Source of the DNA: Methylothermaceae bacteria B42
Lineage (GTDB): Bacteria; Pseudomonadota; Gammaproteobacteria; Methylococcales; Methylothermaceae
Length of the DNA: 64,000 nt
Assembly: GCA_001566965.1 (NCBI GenBank)
Contig: LSNW01000007.1
Coordinates: forward strand, 92,146-156,145
Reading direction: 5' to 3'
Shown in pieces: positions 1-9,196 of the stretch (positions are counted from its first letter, which is position 1; every line of letters starts with the position of its first letter). The position numbers and the translations under genes were made by a program. Under the pieces are notes generated by a model that saw only the letters and a program-made list of their open reading frames with translations, ran no database searches and was not told where the DNA came from.

Positions 1-1541
<1,541 letters not shown>

Positions 1542-1549
1542 GGACCGCC

Positions 1550-3118
1550 ATGAGCCAAGTTTTTATTTACGATACCACCCTTCGCGACGGTACCCAACGG
1601 GAGGAAATTTCCCTGTCGGTGGATGACAAGCTGGAAATCGCCAAGCGCCTCGATGAGTTTGGCATTCACTATATCGAAGGTGGCTGGCCGGGTTCCAATC
1701 CCAAGGATGCGGAATTTTTCGACCGGGTCAAAGCCCTGGATCTACGGCACGCCAAAATCGCCGCCTTTGGCAGCACCCGCCGCAAGGGCATCACCTGTGA
1801 GGAAGACGCCAATCTCAAAGCGTTGATCGATGCCGGCACCCCGGTAGTTACCCTGGTGGGCAAAAGCTGGGATTTCCACGTCCACGAGATTCTCAAAACC
1901 ACGCCGGAAGAAAATCTGGCCATGATTACCGAATCGGTGGCCTACATGAAAAGCCACGGCCGGGAGGTCATCTTCGACGGAGAGCACTTTTTCGACGGCT
2001 ATCTGGCCAATCCCGATTACGCCTTGGCCACTTTGAAAGCGGCGGAACAAGGCGGCGCCGACTGGTTGATTCTGTGTGAAACCAATGGCGGCCGCTTGCC
2101 CTGGGAAGTGGAAGACATCGTCGCCGAAGTGCGCCGGCATCTGAATACGCCGCTTGGCATTCACGCCCACAACGATTCCGGCTGTGGCGTCGCCAACGCC
2201 CTGGCGGCGGTGCGGGGCGGTTGCCGGCAGGTACAAGGCACCATCAACGGCTACGGGGAACGGGTGGGTAACGCCAACCTCACCACCATCATTCCCGACC
2301 TCCAATTGAAAATGGGCTTTGACGTAGTGCCGGAGGAGAACCTCAAGCAACTCACCCATTTATCGCGCCTGGTGGCGGAAGTGGCCAATCTCGAGCACGA
2401 TAACCACGCCCCTTACGTGGGCAAAAGCGCCTTCGCCCACAAGGGCGGCATTCACGTAGCCGCGATCCTGAAATCCCCCGACAGCTACCAGCATATCGAC
2501 CCGGAAAAAGTGGGTAATGAAATGCGTACCCTGGTTTCGGAACTATCGGGACGGGGAAACCTGGTCTATCAGGCCCGGGCTCACGGCGTGGATATCACCC
2601 CGGATCAGGCCAGCGAGGTGCTGAAAAACATTAAACAATTGGAGCATAAAGGATTCACTTTTGAAGCCGCCGAAGCTTCAGTGGATTTGATGCTGCACCG
2701 GGCCAGGGACGACTATCGAGCGCCCTTCGAACTGGTGGATTTCTTTGTCATCACCGAACGGCGCCGGGGACGGGGGCTTTTGACCGAAGCCATCGTCAAG
2801 GTAAAAATCGGCGATGATATCAAACTCACCGCCGCCGAGGGCAACGGCCCCGTGAATGCCTTGGCGCAGGCCTTGCACCAGATCCTCAAAACAGAATATC
2901 CGGCGCTGGAGAATTTGCGCCTGACCGATTATAAAGTCCGGATTCTGGACAGCGAGACCGGCACCGCCGCCGTCACCCGGGTGCTGATTACCATGCACGA
3001 CGGCCACAACGATTTTTGGACCACCGTGGGGGCCAGCGCCAACATTATCGACGCCAGTTGGCAGGCATTATCCGACGCAATGGAATATGCCTTGCTACCT
3101 AAATCCAAAGGCAAATAA
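1550..3118 (+). CDS. cimA: (R)-citramalate synthase, CimA/LeuA-like
   Basis: This 522-residue enzyme belongs to the DRE-TIM metallolyase family (2-isopropylmalate synthase relatives). It condenses acetyl-CoA with pyruvate to give citramalate, a threonine-independent route to 2-oxobutyrate and isoleucine. The signature DTTLRDGTQ is at residues 8-16. The metal-binding HAHNDSG motif is near residue 200, and a LeuA-type allosteric dimer domain fills roughly residues 390-515. The length and the N-terminal sequence (YIEGGWPGSNPKD) match the long CimA group rather than LeuA or homocitrate synthase. It lies 8 bases after thrC with AAGGA before the ATG, so it is probably in the same transcript. Confidence 0.93.
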   Translation: MSQVFIYDTTLRDGTQREEISLSVDDKLEIAKRLDEFGIHYIEGGWPGSNPKDAEFFDRVKALDLRHAKIAAFGSTRRKGITCEEDANLKALIDAGTPVVTLVGKSWDFHVHEILKTTPEENLAMITESVAYMKSHGREVIFDGEHFFDGYLANPDYALATLKAAEQGGADWLILCETNGGRLPWEVEDIVAEVRRHLNTPLGIHAHNDSGCGVANALAAVRGGCRQVQGTINGYGERVGNANLTTIIPDLQLKMGFDVVPEENLKQLTHLSRLVAEVANLEHDNHAPYVGKSAFAHKGGIHVAAILKSPDSYQHIDPEKVGNEMRTLVSELSGRGNLVYQARAHGVDITPDQASEVLKNIKQLEHKGFTFEAAEASVDLMLHRARDDYRAPFELVDFFVITERRRGRGLLTEAIVKVKIGDDIKLTAAEGNGPVNALAQALHQILKTEYPALENLRLTDYKVRILDSETGTAAVTRVLITMHDGHNDFWTTVGASANIIDASWQALSDAMEYALLPKSKGK

Positions 3119-3138
3119 TCTACCGCTGGGAGGTCATC

Positions 3139-3525
3139 ATGAGGCTCATAAAATGCTCCGCCCTTTTCGGAACCATCTTTCTACTGCTCAGCGCCATCGC
3201 CCAAGCGCAACAAACCATCAAAATAGAGCTGGGGGACTTTCGTTTTAACCCCGATGAAATTCACGTCCCAGCCGGCGCCCAAGTCGAGCTCGAACTGGTC
3301 AATACCGATACCCTCACTCCCCACGACTTCGTGCTCAAAGCACCTGAAATCCAGCTCGATATGATTGTCGAAGTCCCGCCAAGAAGGACCGTCACCACGC
3401 AGTTCATCACCCCCGCCCGGCCTGGTGTCTATCCCTTTTATTGCAGTAAAAAGCTGTGGTTTTTCAAGAGCCACCGGGACCGGGGCATGGAAGGCCAATT
3501 GATTGTCGAAGCCCAAAAGCCATGA
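3139..3525 (+). CDS. Periplasmic cupredoxin-domain protein
   Basis: This is a 128-residue exported protein. The first 23 residues form a signal peptide with an AQA cleavage site before Q24. The rest is one cupredoxin domain. Candidate type 1 copper ligands are H62 (TPHDF), C102 (FYCSK), H112 and M117 (SHRDRGM). The Cys-to-His loop is nine residues, longer than in plastocyanin or azurin, but a KKLWFFKSH-type loop is familiar from small periplasmic cupredoxins. It probably carries electrons or binds copper. It is 20 bases after cimA, and its stop overlaps the next start (ATGA), which suggests it works with the flavoprotein that follows. The physiological partner is unknown. Confidence 0.82.
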   Translation: MRLIKCSALFGTIFLLLSAIAQAQQTIKIELGDFRFNPDEIHVPAGAQVELELVNTDTLTPHDFVLKAPEIQLDMIVEVPPRRTVTTQFITPARPGVYPFYCSKKLWFFKSHRDRGMEGQLIVEAQKP

Positions 3526-4937
3526 AAACCCAAATCCAACATCCATCCTACGACGTTGCCGTCATCGGTGCCGGCGCGGCGGGCATCACCGTCGCCCAAT
3601 TGTGCGCCCGACAAGGATTGCAAACGATCTTAATGGATCCAAGCCGGGACGGCAAAGGCAATCCCCTCGCGGGAGGCACCAGCCTGCTCAATGGATGTAT
3701 CCCGGCCAAAATACTGCTGCAATTAAGTCACGAATACCATCAATTGCAACAGGGCCGGCCTGGATTGAAGGCCAATGGATTGGCGCTGGATCTTGCGGGC
3801 GCCCATGCCCATATCGATAACACCGTCCGGCGCATCAGCGATCAAATCACGGCTTCTTTGCGCAGTGGCGGGGTCGAATACATATGCGCCAATGGCCGCT
3901 TGCTGAAGGGGAAGCAAGTCGAAATCACGGCTCTGAATCACGAGCCTGCCATTATCCAGGCCGAGCATATCGTGCTCGCCTCGGGCTCACATTCCATGAC
4001 ACTGTCTAGCCTGCCCCTGGATGGGGGCTATATCGTCGACCCTATCGATGCCTTGCGTTTTGAACAAGTTCCTAAAACACTGACGGTCATTGGCGCGGGC
4101 GCCATCGGCCTGGAAATCGCCGGCATTTGGTCGAGGTTCGGCAGCCAAGTCACGGTACTGGATGCCCAAGACAGCCTGCTCCCCTTCGCGGACCAGGATA
4201 TTGCCAATGAAATGCTGGCATGTTATAGCCGCCAAGGTGTCGACATCCGCCTGCAAGCGTGGGTGAAGCAAGCCGAGATCGGTGATGAAGGCGTCACCTT
4301 GACCTATCAACACCCTGATCAACCCCCTGCCGAATTGTACGGCGATAAAGTCGTGGTCGCCATCGGCCGGATTCCCAATACCGAAACCTTGTTCGCGCCC
4401 GAGGTGGATGTCGTCCTCGACGAGAATGGCTATGTCCACGTGGACGAACAATGCATGACCAATCTCCCGGAAATCTTTGCCGTCGGCGACTTGGTACTGG
4501 GCCCGATGATGGCCCACAAAGGCATCGCCGAAGCCAGAGTGGTGGCAGACACCATTGCCGGCAAGTCCGCGCGGATGGAGTATGCCAACCTTCCCAGCGT
4601 AATCTACACTCTCCCGGAAGTCGCCTGGATTGGCCGTACGGAAGCAGCCCTGGCAGCTGCGGGGGTTCCCTATAAGATATCCATTACCCCGTTTGCCGAC
4701 AATCCAAAAGCCTTGGTTCACGGCTTTGAGGAAGGTTTTATCAAAATCCTGGCCCATGCGGAAACCGACCGGATTCTGGGTATTCACATGATCGGCCCAC
4801 AAGCGACCGAACTGATTGCCGAAGCGGTCCTCGCCATGGAATACAGCGCCAGCAGCGAAGACCTGGCAGACACCATCCACGCCTACCCTTCCCTTTCCGA
4901 TGTGTTACGCCAGGCGGCGTTGATGCTGCAGGAATGA
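3522..4937 (+). CDS. Lpd-like FAD/NAD(P) flavoprotein lacking the redox Cys pair
   Basis: This 471-residue protein has the fold and length of dihydrolipoamide dehydrogenase. The FAD motif GAGAAG is at 16-21, the NAD-binding motif (TVIGAGAIGLEIAG) is near 187, an FAD motif ending AVGDL is near 323, and a C-terminal dimerisation domain follows. The redox site is altered: where Lpd has CxxxxC, this protein has SLLNGC, so the first cysteine is S54 and only C59 remains. The C-terminal HPxxxE base pair is also lost, reading Y455-P-S-L-S-D460. It therefore should not do normal dithiol/disulfide chemistry. The start at 3522 is chosen for its ATGA overlap with the cupredoxin gene; the frame is open further upstream but lies inside that gene. 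Annotation pipelines will probably call it lpdA; I consider that misleading. Confidence 0.85.
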   Translation: MKTQIQHPSYDVAVIGAGAAGITVAQLCARQGLQTILMDPSRDGKGNPLAGGTSLLNGCIPAKILLQLSHEYHQLQQGRPGLKANGLALDLAGAHAHIDNTVRRISDQITASLRSGGVEYICANGRLLKGKQVEITALNHEPAIIQAEHIVLASGSHSMTLSSLPLDGGYIVDPIDALRFEQVPKTLTVIGAGAIGLEIAGIWSRFGSQVTVLDAQDSLLPFADQDIANEMLACYSRQGVDIRLQAWVKQAEIGDEGVTLTYQHPDQPPAELYGDKVVVAIGRIPNTETLFAPEVDVVLDENGYVHVDEQCMTNLPEIFAVGDLVLGPMMAHKGIAEARVVADTIAGKSARMEYANLPSVIYTLPEVAWIGRTEAALAAAGVPYKISITPFADNPKALVHGFEEGFIKILAHAETDRILGIHMIGPQATELIAEAVLAMEYSASSEDLADTIHAYPSLSDVLRQAALMLQE

Positions 4938-4971
4938 AACCTATTGGTTGACCAAAGGATGGCCCATCAGG

Positions 4972-5289
4972 TCAAATTCCCGAAATGACAAAATCGATGG
5001 CGGTAATAATATCCGCGCGATAGCAGGTGAGATCTGTTATTTTTGGACCAAGAATTTTCCGGTCCACGCCTGCAAGCAGCTGAGTAAGCACAACATATTT
5101 TTCATCCTCAATCTTAACGATTGGACACAGGCGTGAAATGGGCTTTCCACCGATCACCGATAGAAGCGATAAGGGAATGACAACAGTCGTGCGCATTTCA
5201 TCCAACAAATTCGACTGAATATCAAGCAAGAGCGGGTATGTCCTATTAGTGGCTGGATTTTTATTCTTATAAGCAGCAAACTGCGCCAT
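4972..5289 (-). CDS. ccdB: CcdB-type toxin
   Basis: This 105-residue protein matches the CcdB gyrase-poison family: the N-terminus is MAQFAAYKNKNPAT, followed by YPLLLDIQSNLLD and VVIPL. Its ATG overlaps the ccdA stop (TGATG), so the two are translationally coupled. A TTG at 5292 in the same frame is inside ccdA and is not preferred. F-plasmid CcdB ends in W-G-I, with the Trp important for gyrase poisoning. Here the protein ends in S-G-I, so the toxin may be weakened or may use a different contact. It could be active, decayed or tolerated; the sequence alone does not decide. Confidence 0.88.
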   Translation of the reverse strand: MAQFAAYKNKNPATNRTYPLLLDIQSNLLDEMRTTVVIPLSLLSVIGGKPISRLCPIVKIEDEKYVVLTQLLAGVDRKILGPKITDLTCYRADIITAIDFVISGI

Positions 5290-5534
5290 CAAAAATTCTT
5301 CAAGCCATCGCTGAAAACGCCGTTTTTATCAATAAAGCTATTGTATTGATGGATAGCTTTCCGGTTCTCTTTCTGCCATGATTCCCGCTCTTTCTGGATC
5401 AAAAGCTCGGTAAGCGCTTGCTCCAGGGTGGCCGAAAGGTTGATGTTCATGTCTTTGGCTTTTTTCAGAAGATCGCTGTTTATACTGAGATTGGTTGGTT
5501 TTTTCGGCGCTTGGATGTTGTAAGGCAATTGCAT
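5289..5534 (-). CDS. ccdA: CcdA-type antitoxin
   Basis: This 81-residue antitoxin is encoded just upstream of ccdB. The N-terminal half (KKPTNLSINSDLLKKAKDMN) is the ribbon-helix-helix DNA-binding part. The C-terminal half, with RESWQKENRKAI and a tail ending GVFSDGLKNF, is the toxin-binding segment typical of CcdA. It neutralises CcdB and with it represses its own promoter. A promoter with an overlapping palindrome lies directly upstream (5559-5596). This is a chromosomal pair between housekeeping genes, so probably acquired. Confidence 0.88.
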   Translation of the reverse strand: MQLPYNIQAPKKPTNLSINSDLLKKAKDMNINLSATLEQALTELLIQKERESWQKENRKAIHQYNSFIDKNGVFSDGLKNF

Positions 5535-5558
5535 TTTTTACACCATTACTGCATGTCA

Positions 5559-5581
5559 AATGCGCATATAATATGCGCATT
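5559..5581. promoter_or_regulatory. Palindromic operator of ccdAB
   Basis: Two perfect 10-base arms, AATGCGCATA and TATGCGCATT, flank a TAA centre. The palindrome covers the -10 region of the ccdAB promoter, 24 bases before the ccdA start. Autorepression by the CcdA ribbon-helix-helix dimer (or CcdA-CcdB complex) is the expected use; this is inferred from position and symmetry. Confidence 0.7.
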
Positions 5582-5596
5582 ATGATGTAAACACAA
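5568..5596 (-). promoter_or_regulatory. Promoter of ccdAB
   Basis: On the minus strand TTGTGT (5596-5591) is separated by 17 bases from TATTAT (5573-5568). The -10 box matches the consensus at five of six positions; the -35 box is weak. Transcription would start near 5561, leaving a leader of about 27 bases before ccdA. Confidence 0.6.
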
Positions 5597-5652
5597 GGCC
5601 AGCCACCCCCCTCTCGTGCGCCATCACTTGGGATGCTAGTGAAATATTCCAG

Positions 5653-6957
5653 CTAAAACCGGAAAGTCATCTGAATCCCGCCCAGGTTGACGCTGGAATC
5701 GAACTTGCCCACCAATTGGTGACTGAAAAGTCCGGGGTTTGTCGCCACTAAATCGATAGTGTTATCAATCTTTGTCTCCTCGACAAAAATATGGGCGTAG
5801 GCGATATCCACGCTGATATTCTCGCCATAATGATAAGAGGCCCCGACCGTCAACCAATGACGGGTGTTGTCAGGAATACGCGGGGTCCGTAGCCTTTTAT
5901 TAGGAACCGAGGTTTCGTCAAACGCATAGCCCGCGCGAAAGCTCCAGGAAGGGTTAAAATCGTAGTTGAGACCTATATTGGCAGTCCAGGAATCGTTCCA
6001 GTTTTCCTTGGTCACCTGATCGGGCAAACCGGGGCTGCGGACCCGCAGCTCCTTGAACCGGGACCAATTGGTCCAGCGGGCGCCCAAGGCCAGGCTCCAC
6101 TGATCGTTGAAGCGATGAAAGATCCCGATATGAACCGTTTCCGGTAATGTCAAATCCGCTTTGGCTTTCAGTTCGGCATTCCTCACCAGTGAGCGAATTT
6201 TAAGATCACCTTTGAGTTTATATTCCACTTTGGAGCGAAAGCCGACGCCAAAACGGGTATTGGGGCCAAACTCGTACATCACCCCCACGTTATATCCCGC
6301 GCTCCAGTCGTTGCCTTTCACTTTGCCTTTGCCATCCGGGAGCTGGGCACCGGTCGCAGGGTTCACCAAAAAAAGGGCCCGGCTCAACTTCGCCTCGATA
6401 TATTGCGCGCTGGCGCCAACACCGAGAGACAAACCTTCCGCGATCCGGAATGCAATGGAAGGATTGATATCTATCGTTTTCACTTCAGAACGCAATGCGT
6501 GATAGCGGCCTACCCATCTGTTCGCATAATCGGTCACCAGGCCGAAAGGAACAGTCATACCCAGGCCAAAGGCGATCCAATCGTTAATATCCACCTTAAA
6601 ATAACCGCCGCCCAAGGGAGAGTCATCCCCACCGTCCGGTTGTGACCCACTATCCGGAAAGGTGAGTGGACCGCCAGGACTCACCACAGTCAACGACGAG
6701 CCTTTGTTTTTAAATTTGGCATGGCTGCTGAGATAATAGGCCATTCCCTGGATTTGCGTCCCCTTGAGCGCCGTCATCCCGGCGGGATTGTAGAACAACG
6801 TCGAAGCGTCATCGGCCACCATGCCGTAACCGGCGAATGCCCTTCCCATGCCGACCACGCTTTGCTCGCTGATCTGAAACCCGCCCGCATATACCGCTTG
6901 CCCCACAGCCATGAACGCAATTCCCGCCACACCCAGTTTGCATGTTATTTTCTTCAT
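5653..6957 (-). CDS. FadL/TodX/OmpP1-family outer membrane transporter
   Basis: This 434-residue outer membrane beta-barrel has a signal peptide ending VYA near residue 24. It has the family's N-terminal hatch sequence: GGFQISEQSVVGMGRAFAG, then a FYNPAGM motif near residue 57. It ends in phenylalanine (MTFRF), as outer membrane barrels do. The family imports hydrophobic compounds such as long-chain fatty acids and aromatic hydrocarbons. A purine-rich GGGGG lies about eight bases before the ATG. It diverges from an HCCA-isomerase-like gene, which would fit uptake and handling of a hydrophobic substrate, but the substrate cannot be read from the sequence. Confidence 0.93.
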   Translation of the reverse strand: MKKITCKLGVAGIAFMAVGQAVYAGGFQISEQSVVGMGRAFAGYGMVADDASTLFYNPAGMTALKGTQIQGMAYYLSSHAKFKNKGSSLTVVSPGGPLTFPDSGSQPDGGDDSPLGGGYFKVDINDWIAFGLGMTVPFGLVTDYANRWVGRYHALRSEVKTIDINPSIAFRIAEGLSLGVGASAQYIEAKLSRALFLVNPATGAQLPDGKGKVKGNDWSAGYNVGVMYEFGPNTRFGVGFRSKVEYKLKGDLKIRSLVRNAELKAKADLTLPETVHIGIFHRFNDQWSLALGARWTNWSRFKELRVRSPGLPDQVTKENWNDSWTANIGLNYDFNPSWSFRAGYAFDETSVPNKRLRTPRIPDNTRHWLTVGASYHYGENISVDIAYAHIFVEETKIDNTIDLVATNPGLFSHQLVGKFDSSVNLGGIQMTFRF

Positions 6958-7077
6958 TTTTTACCCCCTTTTTTTCATGCAAAACAAGTTTACCGCAAAA
7001 ACCCCTTGACAAAACATACATGCATCAAATTGACACTACGATTTCCACCGGCCACAATGAATTGGAGGTTTATTCTT

Positions 7078-7674
7078 ATGCCAAGCATCGATTTTTATTA
7101 CGATTTCATCAGTCCTTACAGCTATTTGGCGACTATTCGATTGCCGGAATTGACCCAGAAGCATCCTTACCTGTCCATCGACTGGATTCCCGTAAACTTG
7201 CCTTCAATCATCAGACGCAGCGGTAACATTCCCCCGGCCACCGTCCCCAGCAAAGCGCGCTATTTGCTACGTGACTTGAAACGCTGGGCCGAATACTTCG
7301 ATGTTCCTTTGAAAATCATCAAACCCGGCACTTTTGACGCCCGCCCGGCTTTAAATATCGCCTCGGCCCTGTCACCGGAGGAACGGAAGACTTTCTCGCA
7401 AACACTATTCCAGGCCATTTGGTCCGGCAAAGTCGATATCAATGAACCCGATTGGCTTCAGCGGATTTTCGACCAACACCATCTGCCCCTGGCTTGGCTG
7501 GCGCTGGCCGGCGAAAAAACCAGCCCCGCCTTGGAAAGGCAAACTCAACAAGCTTTACAGGAAGGGATTTTTGGCGCTCCCACCTTTATCCTTCGTGGTG
7601 AAAAACGCTCGCAAATGTTCTGGGGGGTGGATCGGATGGATTTTCTGGAAAGAGCCATTCTCCAATCGTCATGA
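7078..7674 (+). CDS. 2-hydroxychromene-2-carboxylate isomerase/DsbA-family protein
   Basis: This 198-residue protein has a DsbA/kappa-GST thioredoxin fold. The N-terminus FYYDFISPYSYLA carries the SPY motif, with S12 in the place of the catalytic serine of HCCA isomerase. The C-terminal GIFGAPTFIL is also a family hallmark. HCCA isomerase acts in naphthalene degradation, but most chromosomal members are glutathione-dependent oxidoreductases of unknown substrate. The start at 7078 is chosen for GGAGG at 7064-7068, nine bases upstream; the frame is open far upstream, antiparallel to the FadL gene, and that part is not credible. The next gene overlaps by four bases. Confidence 0.9.
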   Translation: MPSIDFYYDFISPYSYLATIRLPELTQKHPYLSIDWIPVNLPSIIRRSGNIPPATVPSKARYLLRDLKRWAEYFDVPLKIIKPGTFDARPALNIASALSPEERKTFSQTLFQAIWSGKVDINEPDWLQRIFDQHHLPLAWLALAGEKTSPALERQTQQALQEGIFGAPTFILRGEKRSQMFWGVDRMDFLERAILQSS

Positions 7675-8180
7675 AAGGCAATGCTCTGCGGCTACTGGAC
7701 AAACTGCCTTTTTTGACGCCTCGCCGGCGCTTTGAACTCTATCCCCCCTTCTGGTTGATGCGCATCAAAGTGCTCGAATGGGACGAACATTGGGACCGGG
7801 CCAGAATCTTACTCCCTCTCACCTGGATTTCCGCCAATCAGGGAGGATCCATGTTCGGCGGCTTCCAGGCCTGCCTTGCCGACCCTGTGCCCGCATTGGC
7901 CTGCGCCGGCAATTTCCCGGGCTACCGGATGATGACCAAATCTTTAAAGTTGGATTTCATCCGCCCCGGCAACTCCGACCTGACCCTGCATTTCGACTTC
8001 GATCCCAAGCAAAAACAGGCCATTGCCGAGGAACTGAAGCTAAGCGGCCGCGCCGATCCTGTCTTCGAAATGGCCTATTACCGGGAAGATGGCGAAAAAT
8101 GCACCCTGATTTGGAATACCGTGGCCATCCGAAAGCCGGAGTATTTGGAGAAAAAATTGCAAAAAGCCGTCTCCCGATGA
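7671..8180 (+). CDS. Hotdog-fold (DUF4442/PaaI-like) thioesterase family protein
   Basis: This 169-residue protein resembles the DUF4442 hotdog family. The segment PLTWISANQGGSMFGGFQACLADP has the N-G-S-M-F-G-G spacing of the hotdog helix in acyl-CoA thioesterase relatives, and a DFIRPGNSDL strand follows. It probably hydrolyses or binds an acyl thioester; the substrate is unknown. ATGA overlap with the preceding isomerase-like gene shows an operon. The association with a FadL porin next door is suggestive of fatty acid or hydrocarbon handling, but this is inference. Confidence 0.7.
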   Translation: MKGNALRLLDKLPFLTPRRRFELYPPFWLMRIKVLEWDEHWDRARILLPLTWISANQGGSMFGGFQACLADPVPALACAGNFPGYRMMTKSLKLDFIRPGNSDLTLHFDFDPKQKQAIAEELKLSGRADPVFEMAYYREDGEKCTLIWNTVAIRKPEYLEKKLQKAVSR

Positions 8181-8234
8181 CGCCTCGCTTTGTTTCTATT
8201 TTCAACTAAACTTAAAGCTTAAAGACTTGGTTCA

Positions 8235-9194
8235 ATGTCTCCACCAGCGCTCCCTTGGATCAAGCAGGTAGTCGGTTTAGAAAATGCGCCTTTCAACTAT
8301 CTAAAACTCCCCATGGATCAACCTGTTTCGACTCGTTCAGGCAATAACACATCCTCCAGCCAATTCATGGCCCATTGTGTTAAAGCTCTGAAAGAAAAAA
8401 AGCTGGTCCTTCCCACCATCCCGGATATCTCCTTGAAGATCCGCCGCGCCATCAGCGATCCCAAAGCCAATAACAATCGGATTGCCAAAGTGGTGCAGAT
8501 GGATCCTGTGATCACCGCCCGGTTGATTCAAATCTCCAACAGTCCCTTGTACCGGGGACGGCGCCGGATTGAAAGTTGTCCCGAGGCATTGACCAGATTG
8601 GGGCTCAAAGTGGCCCAGCATCTCATTACCAGCTTCGCCATGAAGACTGTCTTCAAAGCCAAAACCCGCTTTATCAAGAAGCGGATGGACGATCTGTGGC
8701 ACCACAGCAGCTATGTCGCCGCTATCAGTGCGGTACTGGCTCATAAAACCCCAGGATTTGATCCAGACCGGGCCATGCTGGCAGGCTTGGTTCACGACAT
8801 CGGCGCGGTACCGGTATTGACCTTTGCCGATGCTCATATCGATCTTATCACGGAACCCAGGGATCTGGACCGCACGATCTCCAGGCTACGAGGTCCGGTT
8901 GGCGCCGCCATCATGAAACATTGGCATTTCCCCGATGATTTCAAGGAAGTCGTCTTAAACGCCGAAGACTGGCTGCGCAATCCAAGCCCCCAACCAGACT
9001 ATGTGGATATTGTCATAGTCTCCCAACTGCACAGTTTTGTCAGCACGCCGCAGATTCACAAATATCCCAGGATTGACGAAATCCCCGCTTATCACAAACT
9101 AATGGCCGGACACCTGGACACGGATACCAGCATGGGAATTTTGGAAACCGCCAGGGAAGAAATCTGGCAAATCCAGCAAATGTTGACCCGCTGA
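8235..9194 (+). CDS. HDOD-domain protein
   Basis: This 319-residue cytoplasmic protein consists mainly of one HDOD domain, about residues 45-250. Key segments are LPTIPDISLKIRRAISDP, the QMDPVITARLIQISNSPLY stretch typical of the family, and GLVHDIGAVPVL in the HD-like core. HDOD proteins act in signalling, often linked to cyclic nucleotides, two-component systems or motility, and lack phosphodiesterase activity when the HD pair is incomplete. The start is uncertain: neither the ATG at 8235 nor the one at 8313 has a clear ribosome binding site. The FliK-like gene follows after 2 bases. Confidence 0.85.
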   Translation: MSPPALPWIKQVVGLENAPFNYLKLPMDQPVSTRSGNNTSSSQFMAHCVKALKEKKLVLPTIPDISLKIRRAISDPKANNNRIAKVVQMDPVITARLIQISNSPLYRGRRRIESCPEALTRLGLKVAQHLITSFAMKTVFKAKTRFIKKRMDDLWHHSSYVAAISAVLAHKTPGFDPDRAMLAGLVHDIGAVPVLTFADAHIDLITEPRDLDRTISRLRGPVGAAIMKHWHFPDDFKEVVLNAEDWLRNPSPQPDYVDIVIVSQLHSFVSTPQIHKYPRIDEIPAYHKLMAGHLDTDTSMGILETAREEIWQIQQMLTR

Positions 9195-9196
9195 TC

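Noticed and set aside
3987..4880. 297-codon open frame on the minus strand
   Set aside because: It lies wholly antisense to the Lpd-like gene, has no recognisable family or ribosome binding site, and follows from the codon bias of the plus strand.
3522..4937. Regular dihydrolipoamide dehydrogenase (lpdA)
   Set aside because: The redox cysteine pair and the His-Glu dyad are incomplete, and no pyruvate or 2-oxoglutarate dehydrogenase genes are adjacent.
7006..7058. TTGACA boxes (7006-7011 and 7030-7035) as promoters of the HCCA-isomerase-like gene
   Set aside because: Neither has a convincing -10 box at 16-18 bases; the second would place the start of transcription at the ribosome binding site.
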